51,185 nucleotides of DNA from DATHBD01 sp035296325. GTDB taxonomy: Bacteria > Actinomycetota > Actinomycetes > Mycobacteriales > Micromonosporaceae. Location: contig DATHBD010000043.1 of assembly GCA_035296325.1 (NCBI GenBank), positions 1 through 51,185 of the forward strand, written 5' to 3'. Made by a program: the position numbers and the translations under genes. This document shows, one piece after another, positions 43,276-51,185 of the stretch (within the stretch, counting starts at the first letter, position 1; each line of letters starts with the position of its first letter). The notes under the pieces were generated by a model that was not told where the DNA came from, did no database searches, and saw nothing but the letters and a program-made list of their open reading frames with translations.

Positions 43276-44823
43276 TCACCACCGCCGGCGGGGCAGGCCG
43301 AACCCCAACGGCAGCGCGGCCATGGCGAAGCCGACGTCCTGGGCGAACCACATGCGGCGGATCTCGATCCGCGCCGCGGCAGCGTCGGCCTCCAGCGCGG
43401 CGCAGGCGTCCTCCAGCTCGTCCGGGCGGGTCACCGTGACGGTGACGTAGGCGGCGAACCGGACCAGGCCGTGCCCGGCGGCGCGTTCGGCATCCTGCTG
43501 ATCGACGCGCTCCTGGGCCGCGCGTTCGTGCTCCGGAACGATCTGGCCGCTGCGTTGCCGCAGTCGGATCGCCACCGACCGGCGGGTGCGTTCCTGCATC
43601 ACGTCACGTTCGGCCTCGCGCGGGCCGAGAGGTTCCAGGTGCAGCGAGAACGCCCGGCGGTGCTGACCTTCGCCGAGCAGCGGAGCCAAGGCGGTGGAGT
43701 ACACCTGTGAGCGGGGCCAGTCATGCACCCAGTACGTCACCGACCGGCCGCCATCGTGGATGTAGCACCCGGGGGCCGACTCGGCGGCGGCCGGCCCGGC
43801 CACCCCGGCATCGACACCGGGTGGGGTGCCGGTGCCGGTGTGGTGGTGTGCGGCCCGCCGGTCAGCCAACAGGCGGACGATGTCGGGGTCGAACGCGGTC
43901 CGGATGACCTCGGCAAGATCGCGCGGGGAAAGCCACGCCTCGACCTGCAAGTCGGCGGTGCCGATCGCGGCGGCCAGGGCGCGGATCTGGCGGGTCAGCA
44001 CCGCCGCGGCGCCGACAGTGCCGCCCCCGGCATTCTTGATCTGCCGGGCGGCGCGGCGCGCGTCCATGGTGAACGCCAGGTACGCCTCGCGCTGCGACGT
44101 GGCCAGCGTGGAGGTCGACAGCAACCCGGCGGTGACCTCCGCGGCCAGGGCGGGCGCGTCGGGGCGCACATGGTCGGTGTGCCAACGCCGCAACGCCGCC
44201 CCGGACTCGGGGATCAGCCGTTGCAGCGCCTGCACACCGGTGATCGGGTTCCCCTCGGTGCACAACCCGGCGAGGAGCCCACCCCACCCGGACACGCGCT
44301 GGTCGCGGCGCGACGAGTCGACCAGGCCGATGCCGGGGAACCGGACCCTGGCGACCGCGGTGTACGTGCGGTCGATCGCGTGATACGAGATCGCGAGAGG
44401 CCCACCACCGGGCATCCGGGATTCCAGGATCCGCACCGGCGCGAGGATGCCCGGCAAGTCGATGGGTTTGGCGGCGCCGGGGCGGCCGTTGGGGTTGAAC
44501 GCGCCGGAGACGAACTTGTGCTGCGAGCGGGCGCGGATCGCGCCGTAGGACACCGACGCGGTCGCCCACTCGTCCACGGTGCGCCTGCCGATCCGCAGAA
44601 AGACCAGCCCGACCAGGACCGCGGCGATCGGCCAAGCCACCACCCCGGTCCGCAGCTGGGCCGTGGTCACCGGCCACACCGCGATGAGGACCGCGGCGGC
44701 CAGCATCGCCACGCGCTGCCCGGACAGGCCGAACAGGAACGCCACGCGTTCCTGTTGCCACCCGAAGTACGTGCGCGCCCCGGCCTGGCGGGATTCGCTG
44801 TCGCTGCGGCTGCGTTTGCTCAT
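43276..44823 (-). CDS. SCO6880-family conjugation protein
   Basis: The 515-residue protein has an N-terminal YFGWQQERVAFLFGLSGQRVAML segment with two membrane spans (MLAAAVLIAVWPVTTAQL, WPIAAVLVGLVFLRIG). GPLAISYHAIDRTYTAVARVRFPGIGLVDSSRRDQRVSGWGGLLAG follows, and then a long soluble region with YLAFTMDARRAARQIK. This is the SCO6880 family, a PrgI/VirB3-VirB4-N-like partner in actinomycete conjugation systems. The stop of this gene and the start of the VirB4-like gene are 3 bp apart. Confidence 0.9.
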   Translation of the reverse strand: MSKRSRSDSESRQAGARTYFGWQQERVAFLFGLSGQRVAMLAAAVLIAVWPVTTAQLRTGVVAWPIAAVLVGLVFLRIGRRTVDEWATASVSYGAIRARSQHKFVSGAFNPNGRPGAAKPIDLPGILAPVRILESRMPGGGPLAISYHAIDRTYTAVARVRFPGIGLVDSSRRDQRVSGWGGLLAGLCTEGNPITGVQALQRLIPESGAALRRWHTDHVRPDAPALAAEVTAGLLSTSTLATSQREAYLAFTMDARRAARQIKNAGGGTVGAAAVLTRQIRALAAAIGTADLQVEAWLSPRDLAEVIRTAFDPDIVRLLADRRAAHHHTGTGTPPGVDAGVAGPAAAESAPGCYIHDGGRSVTYWVHDWPRSQVYSTALAPLLGEGQHRRAFSLHLEPLGPREAERDVMQERTRRSVAIRLRQRSGQIVPEHERAAQERVDQQDAERAAGHGLVRFAAYVTVTVTRPDELEDACAALEADAAAARIEIRRMWFAQDVGFAMAALPLGFGLPRRRW

Positions 44824-46304
44824 CGTGGTTCCTCACGCTCCCCGTGCTGGTGTTCCACAACGTGCGCCTGTGGTGGCCGCTGGTGCTGCACCGGCAACGC
44901 CGCCCCGGGCGCGCTGGCCGCGTTGCTCTGCGCCGGGGTGGTGCCGGGTGGAGGTGGTGCCGGCGGCGGGCCGTCGTCGCTGACGTCGGGCTCGTCGTGC
45001 TGCGACTGCGGCGGCTCGGCGCTGTGCTGCGGCCAGGTTGGAGTCATGTGCCGGGGGTACCCGGCGGGGTTCGCGTGCGGGTTCGCGCCCTCCAGCCCGG
45101 CGTGGCCGGCCATCTGTTCGGACTTGCCCACCAGAGAGTTCGCGCCCTTCTGTGCCGCGTCCAGCGCGAACTTTGCGCCGAACACCGCCGCGGCCGCGCC
45201 GCCCGTCGCCGCGGTCGCACCGCCCGCGGCAGCCGCGCCGGCGCCGGTAGCGGCGCCTGACGACCCACCAGCAGCGGCCGGGGTTGCACTGGCGGCGCGG
45301 CCAGTGTGGGCGCCCATCGTGCGGGCCTCCGCAGCCTGGGAAAACTGGTTCGGGTCGGCCCCCACCGGCACCCCGCCGGCGTTGGCCTGGTTGGAGGCCA
45401 TCCCGATCAGACTGGCCAGGCCCATACCGCCGCCCATCTGCACCGACGCGAACGTGAAGAACCGGGCGATCGCCGGCCACGCCAACGCCGCCAGCAGCAA
45501 CACGACCAGGCCGGTCAGCAGCGAGGCGATGTCCTCGCCCTCGCCGGTCAGCGTCAGGCCGAGGGCGAACACCAGCGCGATCACCGGCTTCAGGACGATC
45601 AGCTGGATGGTCGCACCGACCAGCTTCGGCCACCACGCCTTGGTGCCCTCTCCGATCTGCCCGACCGCGGCGATCGGGGAGGTGGCGATGAGCACCGCGA
45701 CAGCGGCGTTGCGCAGCAGCAGCTCAAACCACAACACCACGATCAGCGCGATGCACACCAGCGACAGGATCAACAGCAGCGATGGGGCCACGTTCGGGCC
45801 AACCGTGAACAGCGCGGTCAGCTTGTCGCGCAGCCCTTCGGTGTTGCCGAACGTGCGGTTGACGATGAACGCGGTCACCTCGTCCGCCGCGACCAGCGCC
45901 GTCCCGGCAACGGTGAGGGTGAGCATGAACGCCAACGCGGCCTTTCCCAACCCGATCAAGCCGTGCGCCAACGCGGATCCGTCGTGGGTGAACGCCGTCC
46001 GGGCGATCTGCACCAGCAGCAACAACACCGCGACGAAGCCGGCCAGCCCGAGGCTGATGGCGTAGACATCGCGGACACCACCGGACTGCAGATTCACCGC
46101 GGGGATGCCGACAAAGCCGTTGGCGAAAAACTCCAACATGCTCACCGCGGCGTCGGCGAACGACCGGCACACCGCATCCCACGCCGACGTCGCCACCGTG
46201 CCCGCGATGTCATCGACGATCGCACCGGGGCAACCCAACAGGTCGCTCAAGCTGCACCCGTCATCAACGGGTGCAGGGGCCGCCATCTGGGTTGCGGTAC
46301 TCAT
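44820..46304 (-). CDS. TrbL/VirB6-like polytopic channel protein
   Basis: The 494-residue protein has an N-terminal cysteine segment (CSLSDLLGCPGAIVDDIAG) and five to seven hydrophobic spans (ISLGLAGFVAVLLLLVQIA, LGKAALAFMLTLTVAGTALVA, LLLILSLVCIALIVVLWFELLL, LIVLKPVIALVFALGLTLTG, LTGLVVLLLAALAWPAIARFF). A Gly/Ala-rich tail of about 170 residues follows. The layout fits TrbL/VirB6 channel proteins (SCO6881-like). It overlaps its downstream partner by 4 bp. Confidence 0.88.
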   Translation of the reverse strand: MSTATQMAAPAPVDDGCSLSDLLGCPGAIVDDIAGTVATSAWDAVCRSFADAAVSMLEFFANGFVGIPAVNLQSGGVRDVYAISLGLAGFVAVLLLLVQIARTAFTHDGSALAHGLIGLGKAALAFMLTLTVAGTALVAADEVTAFIVNRTFGNTEGLRDKLTALFTVGPNVAPSLLLILSLVCIALIVVLWFELLLRNAAVAVLIATSPIAAVGQIGEGTKAWWPKLVGATIQLIVLKPVIALVFALGLTLTGEGEDIASLLTGLVVLLLAALAWPAIARFFTFASVQMGGGMGLASLIGMASNQANAGGVPVGADPNQFSQAAEARTMGAHTGRAASATPAAAGGSSGAATGAGAAAAGGATAATGGAAAAVFGAKFALDAAQKGANSLVGKSEQMAGHAGLEGANPHANPAGYPRHMTPTWPQHSAEPPQSQHDEPDVSDDGPPPAPPPPGTTPAQSNAASAPGAALPVQHQRPPQAHVVEHQHGEREEPR

Positions 46305-47047
46305 TGTTGGAAGTCCAGCCAGCCGGCCGCCCTGGCCTGCGCGCTGCCCGGCGGTGCCTGCAAAGACCGGTAGTCGGTGCCGTCGTCAACGGCGTAGATG
46401 CGCCAGTCGTCGTCGTCCCACCGCAGCGGCGCCGGGAACACCCCGAGCCGGCTCACCGTGCCCTCGGTCGGTGTCGTCGTGATCATGTAGGCCAGCACGA
46501 GCACCGTCATGCTGTCCGCCTTCGCGTCGCGGACCTGGTACGCCACCGGACCCAGGCTGATCGACGCGCCCGGCGGCACCGCACCATTCACGGGCAGCCC
46601 CAGTCGGCGGCGGGTGTTCACCGGACCCTGCCCCAGATCCTCCGCGGCGCCCTTCCACGACCGGACCGCGACCCGCGCGCCGATCCGTCGCGCCCGGTCC
46701 GGCTCGAGCGTGGACCCGAGTTGCGTACAGAACTCGATCGCGGCGGACACGGCGCCGACCGTGGACCGTGGATACCCGACCCGCACGCCGTCCACGGTTG
46801 TCGCACCGGCCACCAGCCGCAGCGGCTCCCCCGCAACTTCGGTGACGCCAGGTGCTGGGCTGGCCGCACCGGTCGGGGCGGCACGATCCGTGACCGTGAC
46901 CGGTGCGTCGTCGGCGCCGGTGGCGCTGTCATCGCCTGCCACCCGCACCGCGACCACGCCAACCACCAGCAGCGCGACGACTATCGCGATCACCAGCAAC
47001 CGCCGGCGAGTGGAGCCACGCGGCGGCGCGAGGAAGTCCCCCGTCAT
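46301..47047 (-). CDS. Conjugation accessory protein, VirB8/TcpC-like
   Basis: The 248-residue protein has one N-terminal membrane span (RRRLLVIAIVVALLVVGVVAVRVA) and an Asp/Ala/Pro-rich linker. A soluble domain follows with DGVRVGYPRSTVGAVSAAIEFCTQL, ISLGPVAYQVRDAKADSMTVLVLAYMIT, and WDDDDWRIYAVDDG. This is the single-span extracellular domain layout of VirB8/TcpC-type proteins. The similarity is structural impression, not motif-level. It is within the operon, overlapping the TrbL gene by 4 bp. Confidence 0.7.
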   Translation of the reverse strand: MTGDFLAPPRGSTRRRLLVIAIVVALLVVGVVAVRVAGDDSATGADDAPVTVTDRAAPTGAASPAPGVTEVAGEPLRLVAGATTVDGVRVGYPRSTVGAVSAAIEFCTQLGSTLEPDRARRIGARVAVRSWKGAAEDLGQGPVNTRRRLGLPVNGAVPPGASISLGPVAYQVRDAKADSMTVLVLAYMITTTPTEGTVSRLGVFPAPLRWDDDDWRIYAVDDGTDYRSLQAPPGSAQARAAGWLDFQQ

Positions 47048-47060
47048 GACCGTCCCCCGC

Positions 47061-47360
47061 TCAGGACGCCGCGCCGAACACGCTATTCACCAGCGGAATC
47101 GCGAGCGCCGCTGCGATCACCGAACCAACCGCCCAGAGGAACGCCCGCTTCCCGCGCTCGGCGGTCTCCGGCCGGTTCGACAGGTGCCCCGCAGCCATGA
47201 ACCCAGCCGATCCGAGCGCCGCCAGGGCGCACACCAGGAGCACACCCCACTTCACGTACGACACCAACAGACCCACACCCTTGGCACCGCCGGTCGGGTC
47301 CGCCGGTGCCGGATTCGGCACGTCTGCCAGAAATCTTGCCGTTTCGATCACCAAGGACAT
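47061..47360 (-). CDS. Small membrane protein, pilin/VirB2-like position
   Basis: The 99-residue protein starts MSLVIETARFLADVPNPAP, chosen because cgggag lies just upstream; an alternative start is at 47387. Two hydrophobic spans follow (VSYVKWGVLLVCALAALGSAGFM, AFLWAVGSVIAAALAIPLVNSVFG). It is the first gene of the leftward conjugation operon, where VirB2-like or other small channel proteins sit. It has no signal-peptidase motif at a clear place. Confidence 0.7.
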   Translation of the reverse strand: MSLVIETARFLADVPNPAPADPTGGAKGVGLLVSYVKWGVLLVCALAALGSAGFMAAGHLSNRPETAERGKRAFLWAVGSVIAAALAIPLVNSVFGAAS

Positions 47361-47452
47361 CGATCGGCTCCCGTTTCGCTCATGCACCCCGCAAGTGCGT
47401 CAACACGCCGGCTGACCTGGGAAAACAGGTCCCAGCCAACGCCAAGCCGTCA

Positions 47453-47472
47453 CTGTAGGAGCGCTCCCACAG
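47453..47472. promoter_or_regulatory. LacI-type operator resembling a CebR box
   Basis: ctgtaggagcgctcccacag is nearly palindromic and contains ggagcgctcc (perfect). The core taggagcgctccca (47456-47469) differs by one base from the published CebR consensus tgggagcgctccca. It lies 93 bp before the conjugation operon start (47360) and about 310 bp before the NlpC/P60 gene. The surrounding 419-bp gap holds no gene. Confidence 0.5.
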
Positions 47473-47779
47473 GCCGCGTCAACCGAAAACAAGCGACGAC
47501 CTCATCGCCGCCGGTCGATACGCCCACACAGCCGATGGTCCACGGGGCCGAACAGGCAGGGGCGCATCCCCCGAATGGCACCACACCCACCCCCAGCATC
47601 GTCATGACCTGCACAAACAAGCGATCAATCAAATGACATGCCCGCATGCCCCGCGCGTAGCCTGGCCCGATCGACGCCGTCACACGGGCCGTCGCCCGGC
47701 ACGACAGCCGAGCGCGTCAACCAAGCGATCGCGATCAAGCGTGAGGACCGTGCGGGACGCACATGCCACGGGAAGTCGG

Positions 47780-48850
47780 GTGGATCGGGTGAAACTCCGT
47801 GCCGTCGCCGCCATCGCCGCCGTGATCCCGCTCGTGCTCACCCTCGGCGTCGCCATCACCGCCGCTGCCGCAGGCGCCCTGGACACCACTGCATGCCTGC
47901 CCCTAACAGCCTCGTCCCCCGCCGGCAACATCACCGACGCGACGGCGGCTGCGCCTGATTTGAGCCCTGAGCAGCGCGCCAACGCCCGCACCATCTACGC
48001 CGTCGGCGCCCAACTCGGCATTCCGCACCGCGGCGAAATCATCGCCCTCGCCACCGCGCTGCAAGAATCGACGCTCATCAACCGAACCGTGGCCACCGAC
48101 CACGACAGCCTCGGCCTGTTCCAGCAACGCCCCAGCACCGGCTGGGGCACCCCAGCCCAGATACTCAACCCGGTCTACGCATCCACGGCCTTCTACCAAC
48201 AGCTCCGCCGGGTCCCCAACTGGCAAGAACTGCCACTCACCCAAGCCGCGCAAGCCGTGCAGCGCTCCGCCTATCCCAACGCCTACGCGAAGTGGGAAAC
48301 CCTTGCCACGTCGCTGGCCGCCGACGTTGGCGCGGGAACTCCACGGACAATTCCGGGGGATCTTGATCACTGCGTGAGCACCTGTCCCGAGCTAACCACC
48401 AACGGCGGCGGCAACGCCACACCGGACGCCGGGTGCGTGGCCGCCGCGACCGTGCTAGCGCGGGCCAAGACATGGCTCACCGCATGGGCCGGTGGACCCG
48501 TTCCGTACCTGCTCAGTAGCAACTCCGCAACCTGGTTTCACGGCTACCGCCGGGACTGCTCCGGCTACGTCTCCATGGCCCTGGGCCTACCCGGGCCCGG
48601 CCTCAACACCGCAGGGCTGGCCGCAGCGTCGACCGTGATTTCAAAGCCCCAACTGCGACCAGGTGACCTCCTGATCAACACCGCTCCGAATGGAGCTGGC
48701 CACGTCGTTCTCTTCGACCACTGGAACGACGCCTCAAGGTCCAGCTACATCGGATACGAACAATCCGGAGACGGCGGCACCCACCACCGGACCATCCCCT
48801 ACCCCTACTACGGCAGCTATCCGATGATTCCGTACCGATATGAAACGTGA
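47780..48850 (+). CDS. Secreted peptidoglycan hydrolase with lytic domain and C-terminal NlpC/P60-like domain
   Basis: Starting at GTG 47780 (VDRVKLRAVAAIAAVIPLVLTL), the protein has a signal-like hydrophobic stretch. A lytic/transglycosylase-like region covers about 55-165 (NARTIYAVGAQLGIPHRGEIIALATALQESTLINR, SLGLFQQRPSTGWGT, NAYAKWE). A NlpC/P60- or CHAP-type domain follows, with the catalytic Cys in RRDCSGYVSMALG and His in GAGHVVLFDHW. Such proteins open the cell wall for conjugation in Gram-positive systems. It is divergent from the conjugation operon and shares its control region. Confidence 0.88.
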   Translation: MDRVKLRAVAAIAAVIPLVLTLGVAITAAAAGALDTTACLPLTASSPAGNITDATAAAPDLSPEQRANARTIYAVGAQLGIPHRGEIIALATALQESTLINRTVATDHDSLGLFQQRPSTGWGTPAQILNPVYASTAFYQQLRRVPNWQELPLTQAAQAVQRSAYPNAYAKWETLATSLAADVGAGTPRTIPGDLDHCVSTCPELTTNGGGNATPDAGCVAAATVLARAKTWLTAWAGGPVPYLLSSNSATWFHGYRRDCSGYVSMALGLPGPGLNTAGLAAASTVISKPQLRPGDLLINTAPNGAGHVVLFDHWNDASRSSYIGYEQSGDGGTHHRTIPYPYYGSYPMIPYRYET

Positions 48851-48992
48851 CATCAGGTAACCTTGGAGGCAACGCGTTCGGATTCCGAGTGTCACACCCG
48901 ATCGGCATCCGGGCATTCATCGTCGCGCCGCACGAAGTTGCGCAGTTGCCGCTCGAGCAGGGCAACCGCCGGCACCTGGCTGGCGAAGTAGT

Positions 48993-49037
48993 ACGAAGGA
49001 ACTCGCCGGCTGCGGGTTGGCCGGCGAGTTCCTTCGT
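48993..49037. terminator. Perfect 18-bp bidirectional terminator
   Basis: acgaaggaactcgccggc (48993-49010) and gccggcgagttccttcgt (49020-49037) pair perfectly around a 9-base loop. It lies between the convergent ends of the rightward hydrolase gene and the leftward secreted-protein gene. The stem is long enough to act in both directions without T-runs. Confidence 0.85.
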
Positions 49038-49131
49038 GTTGCCGCAGGTCACAGTCCACTATGGCCTCGTGGCGTCGGGACGGCGTACCGACAACCTCAG
49101 GCGCGACTGCGGGAAGCGAGGATCCCGCGCG

Positions 49132-49947
49132 TCACATCGGCGTTGGCACGTACGCGCTCAGGCATTGCCGGGCGGCGCCGGAGGAGCCGTAGCATGCCTC
49201 AGCGGTGACCCAGCCGCCGAGATACCAGGTCGTGAAACTCGCCGACGTGCCGGTTCCGCATGTCGTGGCACTGGCCGGGGTCCCGCTGCTGCCGGACGCG
49301 CCGCCGGTGGCGCAGCTCTGGGAACTCCCGGTGTTGTACACAGCACCGGTCACCGAGCGCAGGTCGCCGGTCTGGTGCCAGCCGAAGCCCTCAATTTTCA
49401 CGCCGGGTCGGATCACCCGGTACTGGAACGCCGTGTCCGTGTAGTACGACCACTTCGTGCCGGTAGCCGTGGCGCGCATCCCGGGGTCGCTGGCCGAGTC
49501 CGGGATGACGAGGTGGAAGTACTTGTCCTGGGCCCCGGTGGCGGGCAGTATCCGCCGCACCATGATGATGAGGTTCCCGGTGAACGGTCCGGTGTTGAAC
49601 CCCTCGTTCCTGCCCTGCCCGCAGGCAGTGACATCCGCCACGTAGCCGGAGCCCGTCGCGAACAGGACCAGTCGAGCGCATCGCCCGTCGTCGGCGGTGT
49701 CCCTGACCGATCCCTGCGCGCTTCGGGTGCCGTTGACATCCGAGCCCCACCCGTAGAACTCCAACCCGGGCAATGTGCCGGTGAACTGGTACAGGTCAGG
49801 GGTGTAGTAGTCCCACGAGCCGGACCAGGCGGCGCCGGACGGCAACGCGTGCGCCGGCGACGCCGGAAGCGCGAGCGCGACCACCGCCAGCGCCAACGCA
49901 CCCAGAAAGGTGGTACCAGATCGAACCAGGCGCCGAAAGCGGCCCAT
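49132..49947 (-). CDS. Secreted hypothetical protein with disulphide-type cysteines
   Basis: The start is ATG 49947 (MGRFRRLVRSGTTFLGALAL) with ggagg upstream; the longer frame to 50112 lacks a signal-compatible start. A signal peptide (LGALALAVVALALPASPAHA) ends in AHA. The mature protein is beta-rich with repeated Trp/Tyr motifs (WSGSWDYYTPDLYQFTGTLP, WSYYTDTAFQYRVIRPG). Cysteines in a C-terminal pattern (SSQSCATGG, TTCGTGT, AEACYGSSG, ARQCLSAY) suggest disulphides. It resembles small secreted proteins of actinomycetes; no enzyme motif is seen. Confidence 0.7.
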   Translation of the reverse strand: MGRFRRLVRSGTTFLGALALAVVALALPASPAHALPSGAAWSGSWDYYTPDLYQFTGTLPGLEFYGWGSDVNGTRSAQGSVRDTADDGRCARLVLFATGSGYVADVTACGQGRNEGFNTGPFTGNLIIMVRRILPATGAQDKYFHLVIPDSASDPGMRATATGTKWSYYTDTAFQYRVIRPGVKIEGFGWHQTGDLRSVTGAVYNTGSSQSCATGGASGSSGTPASATTCGTGTSASFTTWYLGGWVTAEACYGSSGAARQCLSAYVPTPM

Positions 49948-50690
49948 AGATCCTCCATCAATGCCGCACGGCGCGGATACCGTGCACCCACCGTCATACC
50001 ACCGCGGCGCCGACAATTGGCCTGATCCCATTCGTGCGCCCGGTGGGGCTGAATCGGGGAGGTGAAGGTGCAGCCGATCGGGCAGCAACCCCGGTGACTG
50101 GCCGATATCCACCTACGCGGCAAGCACGACCGGCCGGCGAAGGCACCCCGCGAGCGAGCTGCCGATCAGGCAAGGAGTCAGCGAGCGAGGTCACACGGTC
50201 CCACCCGACCCGCGCGCTGACCCTACGGGCCGAAGCGGCGGCCGCCGAGCGCAGAGACGGCGAAGCGCTTCTGCATCTGTCCCTGAATCGACCGGGCGTG
50301 GCAGCTCGTCGGGCGGATCCGCGCCGCCGGACCGAACTGGTGGACCGAAGCGGACCGCCGAGTACATACTCGCGGGCACTACCTCGCCAACGGGTAGGTA
50401 GACGGCCGACCCAACCTCGCGAGCGTCGCGCACGTGATCCGGGTCATCCCGCACCAGTTGGCAGCCGGGACTTGTCAGGAACCCTTCTCCGCGACACACC
50501 TGCCCGACGACGCCATGCATGAACTGTAGGTCGCCCCGACGCGGCCCCACAGCCGCCGCACGTTGCGCCCCCTCGCAGCATCGAACAGCGTTCGCCGGAG
50601 TCGAAGATTCGTCGAATCCGGCTGGGGTGCTGGGACCCGCTTGGGCTACGGTCGTGCCCGGGATGGCGGCGGGCGGAGAGGAGGAACGTG
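49948..50690. other. Intergenic region upstream of the right-edge gene
   Basis: About 740 bp with no gene I can defend. Frames on both strands are Arg/Pro-rich and contradict one another. A ggagagg ribosome-binding site stands at 50675-50684 for the right-edge gene. Confidence 0.4.
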
Positions 50691-51185
50691 GTGACATTTC
50701 CGGTCAAGGTGCCTATCGGGATCGGTGCTGCAAATTGGACGAGCCTGCGCATTGACGCGACGGTGCTGTTGGTGGTACACAACATCACTACGCTAAACCG
50801 GGTCCTCGACGTTGTTGGGCTCTTTGACGTGGACTTCGGCCTCCAACTCGTCATGACATCCAGCCTGTCGGACCCGTTCACCTATGGGCTATCGGACGCG
50901 GTCGGCGTCCGCGGCATCGTATTCGTGCCGTGGGAGCAAGCAAAGCAAACACGTTTCGATCTCATTATCGCGGCGAGTCACCACGGATACCTCTCGGATC
51001 TGTTCGGGCCCATCGCTATACTTTCGCACGGTATCGGCTATACTAAATACTCGCCGGGAGCCGGGAGCCGGGAGCCGGGAGCCGGGAGCCGGGAGCCGGG
51101 AGCCGGGAGCCGGGAGCCGGGAGCCGGGAGCCGGGAGCCGGGAGCCGGGAGCCGGGAGCCGGGAGCCGGGAGCCGGGAGCCGGGA
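50691..51185 (+). CDS. N-terminal part of the repeat-containing CDP-glycerol-transferase-like protein
   Basis: GTG at 50691 lies 6 bp after aggagg and starts VTFPVKVPIGIGAANWTSLR. It continues with LVVHNITTLNRVLDVVGLF, SSLSDPFTYGLSDAVGVRGIVFVPWEQ, FDLIIAASHHGYLSDLFGP and IAILSHGIGYTKYSPGAGSREPG. The sequence then runs into the seven-base repeat (51054 onward) and off the window. Rossmann strands and HGIGYTKYS are as in the N-terminal half of TagF/2-epimerase-like proteins, and the C-terminal half (SPEWLLHDG...) starts at the window's left edge. The combined gene spans the window junction if the molecule is circular. Confidence 0.75.
   Translation, partial: MTFPVKVPIGIGAANWTSLRIDATVLLVVHNITTLNRVLDVVGLFDVDFGLQLVMTSSLSDPFTYGLSDAVGVRGIVFVPWEQAKQTRFDLIIAASHHGYLSDLFGPIAILSHGIGYTKYSPGAGSREPGAGSREPGAGSREPGAGSREPGAGSREPGAGSREPG
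51054..51185. repeat. Heptanucleotide tandem repeat (ccgggag), right edge
   Basis: About 18.9 copies of the same seven-base unit as at positions 1-47, in frame with the gene starting at 50691. If joined to the left edge there would be at least 25 copies. The true number is not set by this sequence. Confidence 0.95.

Noticed and set aside
41284..43710. An 808-residue frame antisense to the VirB4-like gene
   Set aside because: It is rich in Arg, Gly, Asp and His with no domain, as expected for a GC-rich shadow of the conjugation genes on the other strand.
50034..50697. Possible genes on either strand in the 743-bp gap before the right-edge gene
   Set aside because: The opposing frames are both Arg/Pro-rich, overlap each other fully and show no domain or translation signals.
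1..51185. tRNA genes, attachment-site repeats or an integrase
   Set aside because: Scanning both strands by eye I found no convincing tRNA-like cloverleaf, no recombinase catalytic domain and no long direct repeat apart from the edge heptamers and the module duplication.

Overview
This is GC-rich actinomycete DNA. GTG starts, GC-biased third codon positions, FxLD lanthipeptide genes, an SCO6880/VirB4-type conjugation operon and STAS/PP2C/HATPase partner-switching genes all fit. A Micromonosporaceae-like host is my inference, not something the sequence proves. Both ends of the window lie in the same heptanucleotide repeat (ccgggag). The right edge carries the 5' half of a gene running into the repeat, and the left edge carries a matching 3' half on the same strand running out of it. 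The simplest reading is one contig of a circular, roughly 51-kb molecule that assembly broke inside a repeat-containing gene. No relaxase, replication initiator, ParA or integrase is recognisable, so this stays an inference.

Layout. 1-15 kb: the 3' half of the repeat gene; half of an ISL3-type transposase; a cyclophane RiPP locus (amcA precursor, pentapeptide-repeat protein) separated from most of its radical SAM maturase; a HATPase anti-sigma factor; two diverged copies of a STAS + SpoIIE-phosphatase module; a glycosyltransferase; a GAF-ANTAR regulator; the other half of the ISL3 transposase; the N-terminal part of the radical SAM maturase; and a broken XRE regulator. 15-18 kb: a more A/T-rich island with an HTH sensor-like protein, a PP2C phosphatase and a PDDEXK-like nuclease gene carrying two in-frame TGA codons. 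18-19.4 kb: small unknown genes with strong inverted repeats. 19.6-33.8 kb: a long rightward operon with a permease, acetamidase, GPP34 protein, XRE regulators, GNAT, a carbamoyltransferase-like protein and a complete class I FxLD lanthipeptide set (precursor, LanB, LanC, FxLD methyltransferase). 33.7-37.4 kb: a second pentapeptide protein, a membrane protein, a repeat-rich regulatory region and a coiled-coil protein split by TAG. 37.8-47.4 kb: a leftward conjugation operon. 47.8-50 kb: an NlpC/P60-type lytic enzyme and a secreted protein.

The most striking result is structural. Four gene fragments form two reciprocal pairs. The ISL3 transposase halves (plus strand ending about 12570, minus strand starting about 1676) and the radical SAM maturase halves (minus strand ending about 12568, plus strand starting about 1674) are both restored by inverting the segment of about 10.9 kb between 1677 and 12567. 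The junctions share only TCC/GGA. Before the inversion the maturase stop codon would overlap the amcA start (ATGA), giving a tight amcB-amcA-pentapeptide operon.

The element therefore carries two RiPP loci, one disrupted (cyclophane) and one apparently complete (FxLD lanthipeptide, with a likely isoaspartate-forming methyltransferase). Each has a pentapeptide-repeat protein next to it. The conjugation genes could move the element if a relaxase is supplied or is hidden among the unknown genes.
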